DNA from: CAVYXZ01 sp963772595
Lineage (GTDB): Bacteria; Chloroflexota; Anaerolineae; Aggregatilineales; Phototrophicaceae
DNA length: 64,000 bases
Direction of reading: 5' to 3'
NCBI GenBank assembly: GCA_963772595.1
Contig: CAVYXZ010000008.1
Span: 372,001-436,000 of the forward strand
Shown: piece by piece, positions 54,003 through 61,985 of the stretch
How positions within the stretch are numbered: the stretch's first letter is position 1
Layout: every line of letters starts with the position of its first letter
Notes under the pieces: model-generated
Seen by the model: only the letters and a program-made list of their open reading frames with translations
Database searches by the model: none
Told to the model about the DNA's origin: nothing
Translations under genes and position numbers: made by a program

Positions 54003-55466
54003 ATGGATGACAACAACCTGCCAGACAACGAAGAGACCCAGAACGAGGTCAACGAAGACGGCAGAAACCGTCGTCGATTCGGCGGCGGGCGAGCCGAGAA
54101 GAGGACATGCAGGACCGCCTGGAACGCCTGGGCGGCGAACCGGCCCCGGTGATTACGCCGGACGAGTTCGCGCGCTTGCAGCAGGCGGGTCAGGTCCACA
54201 TTGATTCGCGGGGCCGTGTGCGCACGACTCGCCGCAGTGACACCGAAGCGGGTGTCTCGCTGCGTAAACGCCGGGCCTGGTATGGAAATCGATACGATGA
54301 AGCTCGCCGTCTGCGCGAGGCAATGGTCGCCGGGTTGAAAGAACGCGGCGAACTGGCTGATCCGCGCCTGGAAGAAGCCTTTCTCGCCATCCCCCGGCAT
54401 CTCTTTTTGCCGGATGTGCCGCTGGACGCAGGCCTATACCGATGAGGCGATCACGATCAAGCAGGACGAAGGCGGCAACGCGATCAGTTCTTCGAGCCAG
54501 CCGACTATGATGGCCCTGATGCTGCGCCAGCTCCGGCTGGAAGAAAATCAGAATGTGCTCGAAGTCGGGGCCGGGACTGGTTATAACGCGGCGATTATGC
54601 AGTATCTCATCGGGCCGGATGGGCACGTGACGACGCTAGAGATCGACAAGGAACTGGCGCGTCAGGTGCAGACCAACATCCAGCGGGTCGGGTCAGGCAA
54701 TATCCGCGTGGTTCATGCCGATGGCGCGATGGGTTATTCCCCGCGTGCGGCCTATGACCGCATCATTGCGACGGCGGGCGTGTGGGACATCCCCAAAGCC
54801 TGGTTCGACCAGTTGAAACCGCGCGGGATCGTGGTCGCGCCGATCTGGGTGGATGCCATGCAGTTCAGCGCGGCCTTCACCGAGCAGGGCGACGGCACCT
54901 TTTTCAGCAGCCGGAACCTCCCCTGCGGCTTTATTCACATGCGCGGGGCCGATGCTGGCCCCCGGCTGAGCCTGCGCGTCGGCGCGTCATCACTGGTCTT
55001 GATGGCGAACGACGTGAGCGATATGGATGGCGCGGCGCTGCATACCCTGCTGTCTGATGATGGCGAGTACAATCGTTTGAAGCAGCGCCTGGAATCCAAC
55101 GAATATTTCAGCAGCGTGCTGCCTTACCTGGCGCTCAACCTGCCGGAGACATTTCACTTCGCTGCCTATTATCTGCCGCCGAATCAGCAGCTTTATGGCC
55201 TGACGAGCAGCGGTTTTGCGGTGGTCGGCCTGGCGTCCGCCTGTTTCGTCCCCTTTAGCGGTGTAGGCGAATCGATCACCTACGGCGCGCCGGATTCCTT
55301 TCTCGTGCTGCAAAGGCTGCTGGACGATTGGGTGGCCGACGGGAAGCCAAGCTCGTCGGCGCTGCGGCTGCGGTTGGTGCCCAAAGACATGGATATGCCG
55401 GTCGTCAACACAGGCCGCCTGTTCGAGCGCGAACATCATTATCTGCACGTCTGGCAGGCGCAGTGA
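54003..55466 (+). CDS. Protein-L-isoaspartate O-methyltransferase-like protein with charged N-terminal tail (two frameshifts)
   Basis: About 487 residues corrected. The N-terminal tail from ATG 54003 is acidic then basic (NLPDNEETQNEVNEDGRNRR, RFGGGRAEK). The PCMT domain follows: AFLAIPRHLFLPDVPL, AYTDEAITIK, SSSSQPTMMALMLRQL, VLEVGAGTGYNAAIMQYLIG (AdoMet motif I), LEIDKELARQVQTNI, YDRIIATAGVWDIPKAW. A C-terminal region of about 200 residues is typical of long actinobacterial and Chloroflexi-type PCMT homologues. Frame changes near 54093 and 54428. It is 4 nt after E1; it probably repairs or modifies damaged Asp/Asn residues. Confidence 0.85.
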
Positions 55467-56089
55467 TTTCGCTGGACGACATCCGCGCAGCCCTCGCGCT
55501 GCCTGATTTTGACGTCGCTCGTGCGCAGCAGCCGATGACTCCCGGCTCGCGCCAGTATCTCCCCCCTCAGAAAACCGCAAAATCACGGCAGGCCGGGGTG
55601 CTGGTGCTGCTGTTTCCGCAGCCGGACGGGCTGCACCTGGTGCTGACACGCCGGACGGATACCCTGCGCGGGCATCGCGGGCAGATCAGCCTGCCGGGCG
55701 GCCAGCGTGACGCGGATGACGCGACTCTGGCGGATACCGCGCTGCGCGAGACCTGCGAAGAACTGGGGGTCTGTGACGAAACGGTGCAGATTCTGGGCCG
55801 CTTATCGACGCTGTACATCCAGCCCAGCGATTTCGAGGTCTTTCCCTGGGTGGGCGCGCTGGAGCGGCGGCCTGTCTTCGAGCCGAACCCGGATGAGGTG
55901 GCCGAGGTCTTCACCGTGCGACTGGCGGCGCTGTTGGATGCGCGCTACAAGGCGATGGAGCAGCGCGACTTTCGCGGTATCTCCATCGACGTGCCCTATT
56001 ACGCCTTTGCCGGGCATAAGGTCTGGGGGGCAACGGCCATGATGCTCAGCGAACTGGAAGGTCGTCTGCGCGCCGTCCTGCCCGGCTAA
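55463..56089 (+). CDS. Nudix hydrolase, CoA-diphosphatase type
   Basis: 208 residues. Nudix box LPGGQRDADDATLADTALRE with TCEELGV. The preceding VLTRRTDTLRGHRGQISLPG is the CoA-pyrophosphatase (NudL/YeaB, UPF0035-like) signature. It hydrolyses CoA or acyl-CoA to 4'-phosphopantetheine and 3',5'-ADP in known members. GTG 55463 overlaps the PCMT stop (GTGA), which makes this the fifth gene of the E2-JAB-E1-PCMT-Nudix operon. It could be housekeeping, attached by position. Confidence 0.9.
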   Translation: MISLDDIRAALALPDFDVARAQQPMTPGSRQYLPPQKTAKSRQAGVLVLLFPQPDGLHLVLTRRTDTLRGHRGQISLPGGQRDADDATLADTALRETCEELGVCDETVQILGRLSTLYIQPSDFEVFPWVGALERRPVFEPNPDEVAEVFTVRLAALLDARYKAMEQRDFRGISIDVPYYAFAGHKVWGATAMMLSELEGRLRAVLPG

Positions 56090-56195
56090 GATTTCCTATA
56101 CAGCGCATATATTCCGTCGATACGTTTCTTATGTTCGGACGCTATCCTGAAAGCATGAATTCTACAGTCATAGCTTGTTAAGGAGTCCGATCAAC

Positions 56196-56582
56196 ATGTT
56201 AGCTTATCAACCCTACTATGCGCGCCGCCGCGCTGTGCCTCAGCCGAGCGCTGAACCGATCTACCGTCTGCCGGTCGATGCTTATGAGACCGAGGAAAGC
56301 GTCGTCTTGCTGGCTTCGGTCGCCGGGCTGAACCTCGACGATCTGGAGATCACGCTGGATAACGGCGTTCTGGTCATTCGCGGTGAGGTCAACGGGCAGG
56401 AAGCGGATGTCGAATATCTGCTGCACGAACGTTTTCACGGCAAATTCGAACGGCGTCTGAACATCAACATCCCGGTGGATGTGAACGCGAGCGAAGCGAC
56501 CTATCAGAACGGTGTGCTGCGCCTGCTGCTGCCGAAAGCGCCGGAAGCCAAGCCGCGCCGCATTGAGGTTGCCGCGCACTAA
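56196..56582 (+). CDS. Small heat-shock protein Hsp20/alpha-crystallin
   Basis: 128 residues. The alpha-crystallin domain spans VDAYETEESVVLLASVAGLN through YLLHERFHGKFERRLNINIP to ATYQNGVLRLLLPKA, with the characteristic A-x-n-G-V-L motif (Y-Q-N-G-V-L). A short N-terminal arm precedes and a tail EAKPRRIEV contains the I-x-V anchoring motif. An ATP-independent holdase. ATG 56196 is preceded by AAGGAG. It lies 106 nt after the Nudix gene, same strand; a strong terminator follows. Confidence 0.94.
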   Translation: MLAYQPYYARRRAVPQPSAEPIYRLPVDAYETEESVVLLASVAGLNLDDLEITLDNGVLVIRGEVNGQEADVEYLLHERFHGKFERRLNINIPVDVNASEATYQNGVLRLLLPKAPEAKPRRIEVAAH

Positions 56583-56606
56583 GCGGACCAGATGTCACAG
56601 GAATCG

Positions 56607-56637
56607 AAGGGCGAACGACACCAGTTCGCCCTTTTTG
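56607..56637 (+). terminator. Strong intrinsic terminator after hsp20
   Basis: AAGGGCGAAC (56607-56616) and GTTCGCCCTT (56624-56633) form a perfect 10-bp stem, with a TTTTT run. Confidence 0.85.
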
Positions 56638-56702
56638 ATTGACGGGTTCCCCAAATGCAGTGACAATGGGGGCATCCATCGTGTGATAAGCAGGAGGGTT
56701 GG

Positions 56703-57635
56703 ATGGACGACGGTCACGTTCTCGTAATCGGTTCGGCAGGTATTGACGTTAAAGGGCGGCCATCGGAGGACATCCAGTGGGAGACCATGAATATGGGCCG
56801 GGTGCGCAGCAGAGTAGGCGGCGTGGCCCGTAATATCGCCGAAACTCTGGCCCGTCTGGAGGTCGAAACCATCCTGCTCAGCGCGGTAGGCCGGGATGCT
56901 GCCGGGCGGCGAGTCCTCAAACAGTGCCAGGACAGCGGGATCGAGACCCGTTACGTCTGCCAGATTCCCCAGGTCCATACGGCGACGCAGATGGCGCTGC
57001 TCAAGCCCAACGGCGACCTGATGACGGCAGTCAGCGATTATCACATTATGGAACATGTCGATGCCGAGTATCTGGAATCGCAGCGGGCGTTGTTTGCCGA
57101 GGCGGCCATGATCGTCATCGATGCGACGCTTTCGCCCGAAGCGCTCGAAAAACTCTTCTTCATGGCGGATGATCACGGCGTGCCGGTTTGTGTGGACCCC
57201 ACCGCGCCCAATCTGGCCGGGAATCTGCGGCCTTACATTGACCGGATGTACATGGTTTCGCCCAATGCGGCGGAGACGACCGCGCTCTGCGGCCTGTCGA
57301 TTCCAGCGAGCGATCACAAATCGGCGATCAATACGGCGCGGCATCTAGTCGGACTGGGGGCCAAAATCGCCGTCGTGACGCTGGGTGAACGCGGGCTGGC
57401 CTATGCCGATGGCGGCGGGGGCGGCTTCATTCCTGCGCCGCATCCGCGTGTGGTGGATCCCACCGGCGCGGGCGATGCTTTCAGCGGGGCGGTGATCTTC
57501 GGCCTGCTCAACGAAGTCAGCCTGGACGAAGCGATGCGCCTGGGCGTCACGGCAGCGGTCCTGACCCTGCAAAGCACGCATACCGTCCTGCCCAACCTGA
57601 GCCAGGAACTCCTCTACGCCGAGCTTGCCATCTAG
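56703..57635 (+). CDS. PfkB-family carbohydrate/nucleoside kinase
   Basis: 310 residues. N-terminal VIGSAGIDVKGR; GGVARNIAETLARL (substrate Gly-rich loop); SAVGRDAAGRRVL; CVDPTAPNLAGNLRPYIDRM; and the C-terminal PfkB signature VDPTGAGDAFSGAVIFGLL with catalytic Asp (GAGD). It phosphorylates a sugar or nucleoside (pseudouridine kinase-like features such as N-terminal GSAGID; not decisive). ATG 56703 has GGAGG upstream. Monocistronic, after the hsp20 terminator. Confidence 0.92.
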   Translation: MDDGHVLVIGSAGIDVKGRPSEDIQWETMNMGRVRSRVGGVARNIAETLARLEVETILLSAVGRDAAGRRVLKQCQDSGIETRYVCQIPQVHTATQMALLKPNGDLMTAVSDYHIMEHVDAEYLESQRALFAEAAMIVIDATLSPEALEKLFFMADDHGVPVCVDPTAPNLAGNLRPYIDRMYMVSPNAAETTALCGLSIPASDHKSAINTARHLVGLGAKIAVVTLGERGLAYADGGGGGFIPAPHPRVVDPTGAGDAFSGAVIFGLLNEVSLDEAMRLGVTAAVLTLQSTHTVLPNLSQELLYAELAI

Positions 57636-57664
57636 ACCCAGAATGCTTAGAGAATGGCTTATAT

Positions 57665-57693
57665 TTCACACAGGATGCATATTATCGTATAGA
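57665..57693 (+). promoter_or_regulatory. Candidate promoter of the TPR gene
   Basis: TTCACA, 17 nt, TATAGA (57688-57693), or TAGAAT two bases later, 36 nt upstream of ATG 57729. Confidence 0.45.
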
Positions 57694-57728
57694 ATGAATT
57701 CAACTGTTGTGTGACACCGGAAAAGCTC

Positions 57729-58943
57729 ATGCGTACAATCAGGCTCATCATGTTCATGGGGCTGCTATTAGGGGCGGCCCTGCCTGCTGCGGCGCAGCAG
57801 ACCTCCACTTCCCCGGATTCCAGCCAGCAGAATTCACAGTCGCTCACCCTGGACCAGGTCTACAAGGCTATTGCCGTCGGGCCGGAGCTTTTTGACCGTG
57901 CCCTGACGGATGCCGACAACGGTGACCTGAACCGTGCGCTGGTCGATACCAGCATGTTCTTGCTCCTGAACCCCACCGCCAGCGAGGCCTATGCGATTCG
58001 CGGCCAGCTTTACCAGCAGTTGGGCGAAAACGACCTGGCCCTGCGCGACCTGGGCTATGCGCTGGATTACACCGCGACCTCACCTGATAGTACGGTAAGC
58101 ATCTACCTTACGCGCGCCAATATTTATGTCGATCAAAACCAGCTTGATCTGGCGATGGCCGATCTCAATGCCTCGCTGGACCTCGCGCCGGATTCGGCAT
58201 CTCCGCGTTTGCTACGTGCCCGCATTGAACGCTATCAGGGCGATTTCGAGGCGGCCAGCAGCGATTACGATACCCTGATTGAGCAGTCCCCCAATAACTC
58301 CGCCTATTATGTCGAGCGTGGCAACCTGAACTTGCAGCAAAATCATCAGGATGCGGCGCTGCAAGATTTCGACTCGGCCATTGCGCTCAACCCGCAGGAG
58401 GATCAAGCCTATGCGAGGCGTGCCCTGATTAACTCCGCGACCAATAACCTGTCGGACGCGCTGAGTGACATCAACCACGCTATCGACATCAATCCACAGC
58501 TCAGCCAGTATTACCTGATGCGCGGCGCGATTAACGCGCAGGACCAGAACACACAGGGGTCGGCTGAGGATTATTTCCAGTGGATCATGCTGAACCTGAC
58601 CGAATTTCACGAGGCGAGCAACACACTGACCAGCAGCGGGACCTTTACCGTCCCGATGGATCTGGGGCAGGTCTATGGCATCCCCTTCCGCGCCGTCGCC
58701 GGACAGCAGGTGAGCCTCTCCGCCCGCCATGCGCCCTCGCAGAACGCGGTGGATCCGCTGCTGGTGGTGCTGGACGTGAACGGCAATCCCATCGTGGCCG
58801 ATGACGACAGCGGCGGCAACATGGACGCGCTGATCCTTGGCTACAAGATCCCGGAAGATGGCGAGTATACGCTCCTGGTCGGCCATGCCGCAGCAGGCGG
58901 ACAGGGCGACATTACCGTCGTTGTGGATTTAGGTGATAGCTAG
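57729..58943 (+). CDS. Secreted TPR protein with C-terminal pre-peptidase-like domain
   Basis: 404 residues. A signal peptide (RTIRLIMFMGLLLGAALPAA, cleavage after AAA-Q) leads into a TPR array (about 45-285). Units such as ALRDLGYALDYTATSPDSTV, LAMADLNASLDLAPDSASPR, ASSDYDTLIEQSPNNSAYYV, ALQDFDSAIALNPQEDQAYA and ALSDINHAIDINPQLSQYYL repeat. The C-terminal domain has SGTFTVPMDLGQVYGIPFRA, DPLLVVLDVNGNPIVADDDS and GEYTLLVGHAA, the PPC (pre-peptidase C-terminal) beta-sandwich pattern. Exported, possibly periplasmic or cell-surface. ATG 57729 preferred over GTG 57711. Function unknown. Confidence 0.85.
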   Translation: MRTIRLIMFMGLLLGAALPAAAQQTSTSPDSSQQNSQSLTLDQVYKAIAVGPELFDRALTDADNGDLNRALVDTSMFLLLNPTASEAYAIRGQLYQQLGENDLALRDLGYALDYTATSPDSTVSIYLTRANIYVDQNQLDLAMADLNASLDLAPDSASPRLLRARIERYQGDFEAASSDYDTLIEQSPNNSAYYVERGNLNLQQNHQDAALQDFDSAIALNPQEDQAYARRALINSATNNLSDALSDINHAIDINPQLSQYYLMRGAINAQDQNTQGSAEDYFQWIMLNLTEFHEASNTLTSSGTFTVPMDLGQVYGIPFRAVAGQQVSLSARHAPSQNAVDPLLVVLDVNGNPIVADDDSGGNMDALILGYKIPEDGEYTLLVGHAAAGGQGDITVVVDLGDS

Positions 58944-58946
58944 GGT

Positions 58947-60150
58947 TTAGCTTTCCGGCAGCGAGGGGTCAGGCTTGTTGTCGGCGATCATACCCAGCAG
59001 CTTCTGCTGGCGCTGGTAGCGCTGCTGAGCCAGTTCGCGCAGATCGGCCACCAGGTCGGATTCATCGGTGATCTCCACGCCGATGAGCGATTCCAGCGCG
59101 TCTTCCATTGTCACAATCCCCGCCGTGCCGCCGTATTCGTCGAAGACCAGGAAGAGATGCTCCTGCCGCTTGGTGAATTCGCTCAGCACAAGATCGACCG
59201 TCATACTTTCCGGCACCGAATGCAGCGGGCGTGAGAGTTCCTTGAGCGTCGTGTCGTCCTGATCCTGAGCCGCCGCCATGAGGATGTCGCTGCGCAGCAC
59301 AAAGGTCTTGCAGTCGTCGGTTGATTCGGTAAAGATCGGGGATGCGCGAATAGGGCAGCACACGGTTCTTTTTCAACACGCCACCGATGGTCATGTCTTG
59401 CTGGAAGGTCAGGACCACCGTGCGCGGCGTCATAATATTGCTGACCTGCACATCGCTCAGGCGCAGCAGATTGGTCAGGATTTTGTGCTCGCTCTCTTCC
59501 AACGCCCCTTCGCCGCTGCTGATGTCGGCCAGGGCTTCGAGTTCCAGGCGCGTCACCGAGGGCAGCTTTTCTCTGGGCGTGAGCATCCGCGTCAGGCGCT
59601 CGAAGGTCAGGACAATCGGATAGGTGAACCAGACCATGTACTGGATAACGTAGGCGAAGATGGGCGACAGCGGCTTCCAGTAGATTGCCCCCAGGGTCTT
59701 GGGGATGATCTCGGAGAAGATGAGAATCAGCAGGGTGATGGCGACCGTCACCAGACCGATCAGATCATTGCCAAAGAGCAGGGTAGCCTCGGCACCAGCC
59801 CCAACCGACCCGGCAGTGTGGGCGATGGTATTGAGCGTGAGGATAGCTGCGATAGGCCGGTCTACGTTTTCTTTCAGACGGCGCATGTACTTCCCGGCGC
59901 GAGTCCCTTTCTGCACCATCAGTTCGACATGGGACAGAGTGACCGAAAAGAGAACCGCTTCACACATGGAGCACAGAAAGGAAACACCTAAGGCGAGCAG
60001 AATATACAGCACCAGCGTAACTAGGGAGCCTTCGCCCTCTCCGGCGGGGACGACTGGCGCATATAACAGGACTGCGTTGGCAATCAACGCTGCTGACCTC
60101 AATTTGCGGATGTTGATCACAAAGATAACAGCGATTCTTGCGCCTCGCAA
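58947..60150 (-). CDS. CNNM/DUF21-CBS transporter-like protein (one frameshift)
   Basis: About 400 residues. Four hydrophobic helices of a CNNM (DUF21) domain: LVTLVLYILLALGVSFLCSM with CEAVLFSVTLSHVE, AAILTLNTIAHTAGSVGAG, and LLILIFSEIIPKTLGAIYW. CBS-pair domain: VSNIMTPRTVVLTFQQDMTI, then after a one-base shift near 59337 the rest, with HLFLVFDEYGGTAGIVTMED and ALESLIGVEI. Usually a Mg2+/Co2+-type efflux or a membrane-bound hemolysin-like protein. TTG 60150 gives the longest frame; GTG 60120 is also possible. Lies directly downstream of rsmG on the same strand, 27 nt apart. Confidence 0.87.
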
Positions 60151-60177
60151 CCGAGGCGGACTAATCGAGTTGCGGCT

Positions 60178-60894
60178 TCAGAGCAGCGGTTGGTGGGTGG
60201 GGGTGCCTGGTTTGCGCGGATAAGTGGGCGGCGTAGGGGCCACTTTGTCGATGATGACCAGGTAATGCGTCTCGTCCACGCCAGGGAGCGTGACCGTCTC
60301 GATGCGGTTGAAGCGCCCACCCAGCAGGTCAATGGCGCGGGCGGCGTCCTGGGTCTCCTGGGCGGCTGTTTCGCCTTTCATGGCGATGCACTGCCCGCCG
60401 ACTCGCGCCAGCGGCAGCAGATATTCGGCCAGGGCCGGCATTCGCGCCACCGCGCGCGCCATCACCAGATCATAGGCGGCACGCTGCTGCGGCATGTGAC
60501 CGGCCTCCTCGGCACGGGCCTGGAGGGCGTCCACCTGTTTCAGGCCCAGATCCGCGACGAGCGCCTGCAAAAATTTGACCTTCTTGCCGGTGGCTTCCAG
60601 CAGGGTCAGATGTGTATCAGGGAAGGCGATCTTCAAGGGCAAACCGGGAAAGCCCGCCCCGGTGCCCACGTCGATCATGCGGCAGCCGGGCGGGAATTTC
60701 ACGGCACTGGCGAGCGAGAAAGAATCGAGAAAATGCCGCACCTGCACTTCAGCCGGGTCACTGATGGCGGTCAGATTAATGCGGCTGTTCCACTCAGCCA
60801 GCAGCTCGGCATAACGGGCACAGGCCGCAAGCTGCGACTCGCTCAAGGTCAGCCCGAAGAGGGCCGCAGCCTGTGCCGCCAGTGTGGATTCCAC
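60178..60894 (-). CDS. rsmG: 16S rRNA (guanine527-N7)-methyltransferase
   Basis: 238 residues. N-terminal helical region with LLAEWNSRINLTAISDPAEV and HFLDSFS; AdoMet motif MIDVGTGAGFPGLPLKIAFP; LLEATGKKVKFLQALVADLG; DLVMARAVARMPALAEYLLP; ETVTLPGVDETHYLVIIDKV. These are RsmG/GidB hallmarks. It methylates G527 of 16S rRNA; loss gives low-level streptomycin resistance. The C-terminal tail is Pro/Thr-rich. Its ATG (60894) overlaps nothing but is only 2 nt from the stop of the upstream secreted-protein gene. Confidence 0.96.
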   Translation of the reverse strand: MESTLAAQAAALFGLTLSESQLAACARYAELLAEWNSRINLTAISDPAEVQVRHFLDSFSLASAVKFPPGCRMIDVGTGAGFPGLPLKIAFPDTHLTLLEATGKKVKFLQALVADLGLKQVDALQARAEEAGHMPQQRAAYDLVMARAVARMPALAEYLLPLARVGGQCIAMKGETAAQETQDAARAIDLLGGRFNRIETVTLPGVDETHYLVIIDKVAPTPPTYPRKPGTPTHQPLL

Positions 60895-60896
60895 GT

Positions 60897-61880
60897 CTAG
60901 TGCGGAAGGCTGTACATGCCGTTGTACTGCACGTCGCCGCGATTCGGATTCGACCAGATGTTGAAGGTGCAGGTACTGTGGAAGCGGTCGTTGAGCGTAT
61001 CCGGCCCGAATTTCTCGTAGCCATCGCTAATCTGGCTCGCCCACTGAAGGCTGAAATCGACACCGTAATTGCCGGGCGAGAGATTGCCGACCGGCACGGT
61101 GTAGAAGACCCAGTAGTTGCTGCCCAACTCTTGAATTGGGCTGACCTGAACCGGCACCAGCGGCGCGTTCATGAAGCGCACGTTGTAAATGGCGTTGTCG
61201 ATGTGGTCCTGCACCTCTTCGGGAGTCTTGGCGAACCAGGACCAGAAGATGACGATGTTATCGTCGTCGTACAGGCGGCCAGGATCGGCTGCCGGATACT
61301 GATCACATTCGGCGAAGATCACGCCCGGCTGGTTGGAACGGCCCGGCTGAGCCGGTACACCGATAACCACAATAGGGTTCTTCGGCACATCTGTCGTGAG
61401 GAAGCCGCCGAAGGGCGAGCGAATCGTCCCGGTGGCCGCTGTGGTCGTGGTGTCTTCGGTCCCGGTGCTGGTCACAGCGCTGTGCTGCGGGCTGTTACAG
61501 CCATCCTGGACGTCGTTGACAATCGTATCGTAGGTACTGCTGGACGAATCACTCTCACGAGCGACGTACACGTGGACGCTGCCGGTCGCGCCGGTATCCA
61601 GCGTAAAGCCGCCGCTGTAGGCGAGCGATTCGCTGACAGCATATTCCCCATCGACCGCGACACGCCGCAGCGTACTGAGCGCCTGGCCGGTCGCATTGGC
61701 CCCGGAATAGAGCTGATAATACACGTCATAACCGGCAGGCATCGTGCCGTCGAAGTTGACAACGCCCTGTGTATCACAGGCGATGTAGTATATGTTCACC
61801 GCGTTGGCTGTCGTTGTATCCTGGGCAGCGACAGCGCTAATCGCAAGAAGCAGCCCCAACAGCATGATTAATTTGCGCAC
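60897..61880 (-). CDS. Secreted protein of unknown function
   Basis: 327 residues, with a signal peptide (KLIMLLGLLLAISAVAAQDT). No known domain recognised. The N-terminal third has VNIYYIACDTQGVVNFDGTM; then a Ser/Thr-rich linker (STGTEDTTTTAATGTIRS), and a C-terminal region with NIVIFWSWFAKTPEEVQDHI and FYTVPVGNLSPGNYGVDFSL, which suggests beta-sandwich folds. GTG 61880 with GGGAGG 7-8 nt upstream marks the start; the frame stays open to 62804 only because it is antisense to the dehydrogenase gene. It is upstream of rsmG in one transcription unit. Confidence 0.7.
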   Translation of the reverse strand: MRKLIMLLGLLLAISAVAAQDTTTANAVNIYYIACDTQGVVNFDGTMPAGYDVYYQLYSGANATGQALSTLRRVAVDGEYAVSESLAYSGGFTLDTGATGSVHVYVARESDSSSSTYDTIVNDVQDGCNSPQHSAVTSTGTEDTTTTAATGTIRSPFGGFLTTDVPKNPIVVIGVPAQPGRSNQPGVIFAECDQYPAADPGRLYDDDNIVIFWSWFAKTPEEVQDHIDNAIYNVRFMNAPLVPVQVSPIQELGSNYWVFYTVPVGNLSPGNYGVDFSLQWASQISDGYEKFGPDTLNDRFHSTCTFNIWSNPNRGDVQYNGMYSLPH

Positions 61881-61911
61881 CCATCTACCTCCCAAATGCT
61901 TGGCTGTGTTA

Positions 61912-61940
61912 AATATAATCGACAATTCTAAACCTGCCAA
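61912..61940 (-). promoter_or_regulatory. Promoter of the secreted-protein/rsmG unit
   Basis: On the minus strand, TTGGCA, 17 nt, TATATT (-10 at 61912-61917), 32 nt upstream of GTG 61880. Good match to sigma70 consensus. Confidence 0.55.
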
Positions 61941-61985
61941 TCCTGACGTACAATGCAACCATTGGGCTAATGGGAGGGCTGCTTT

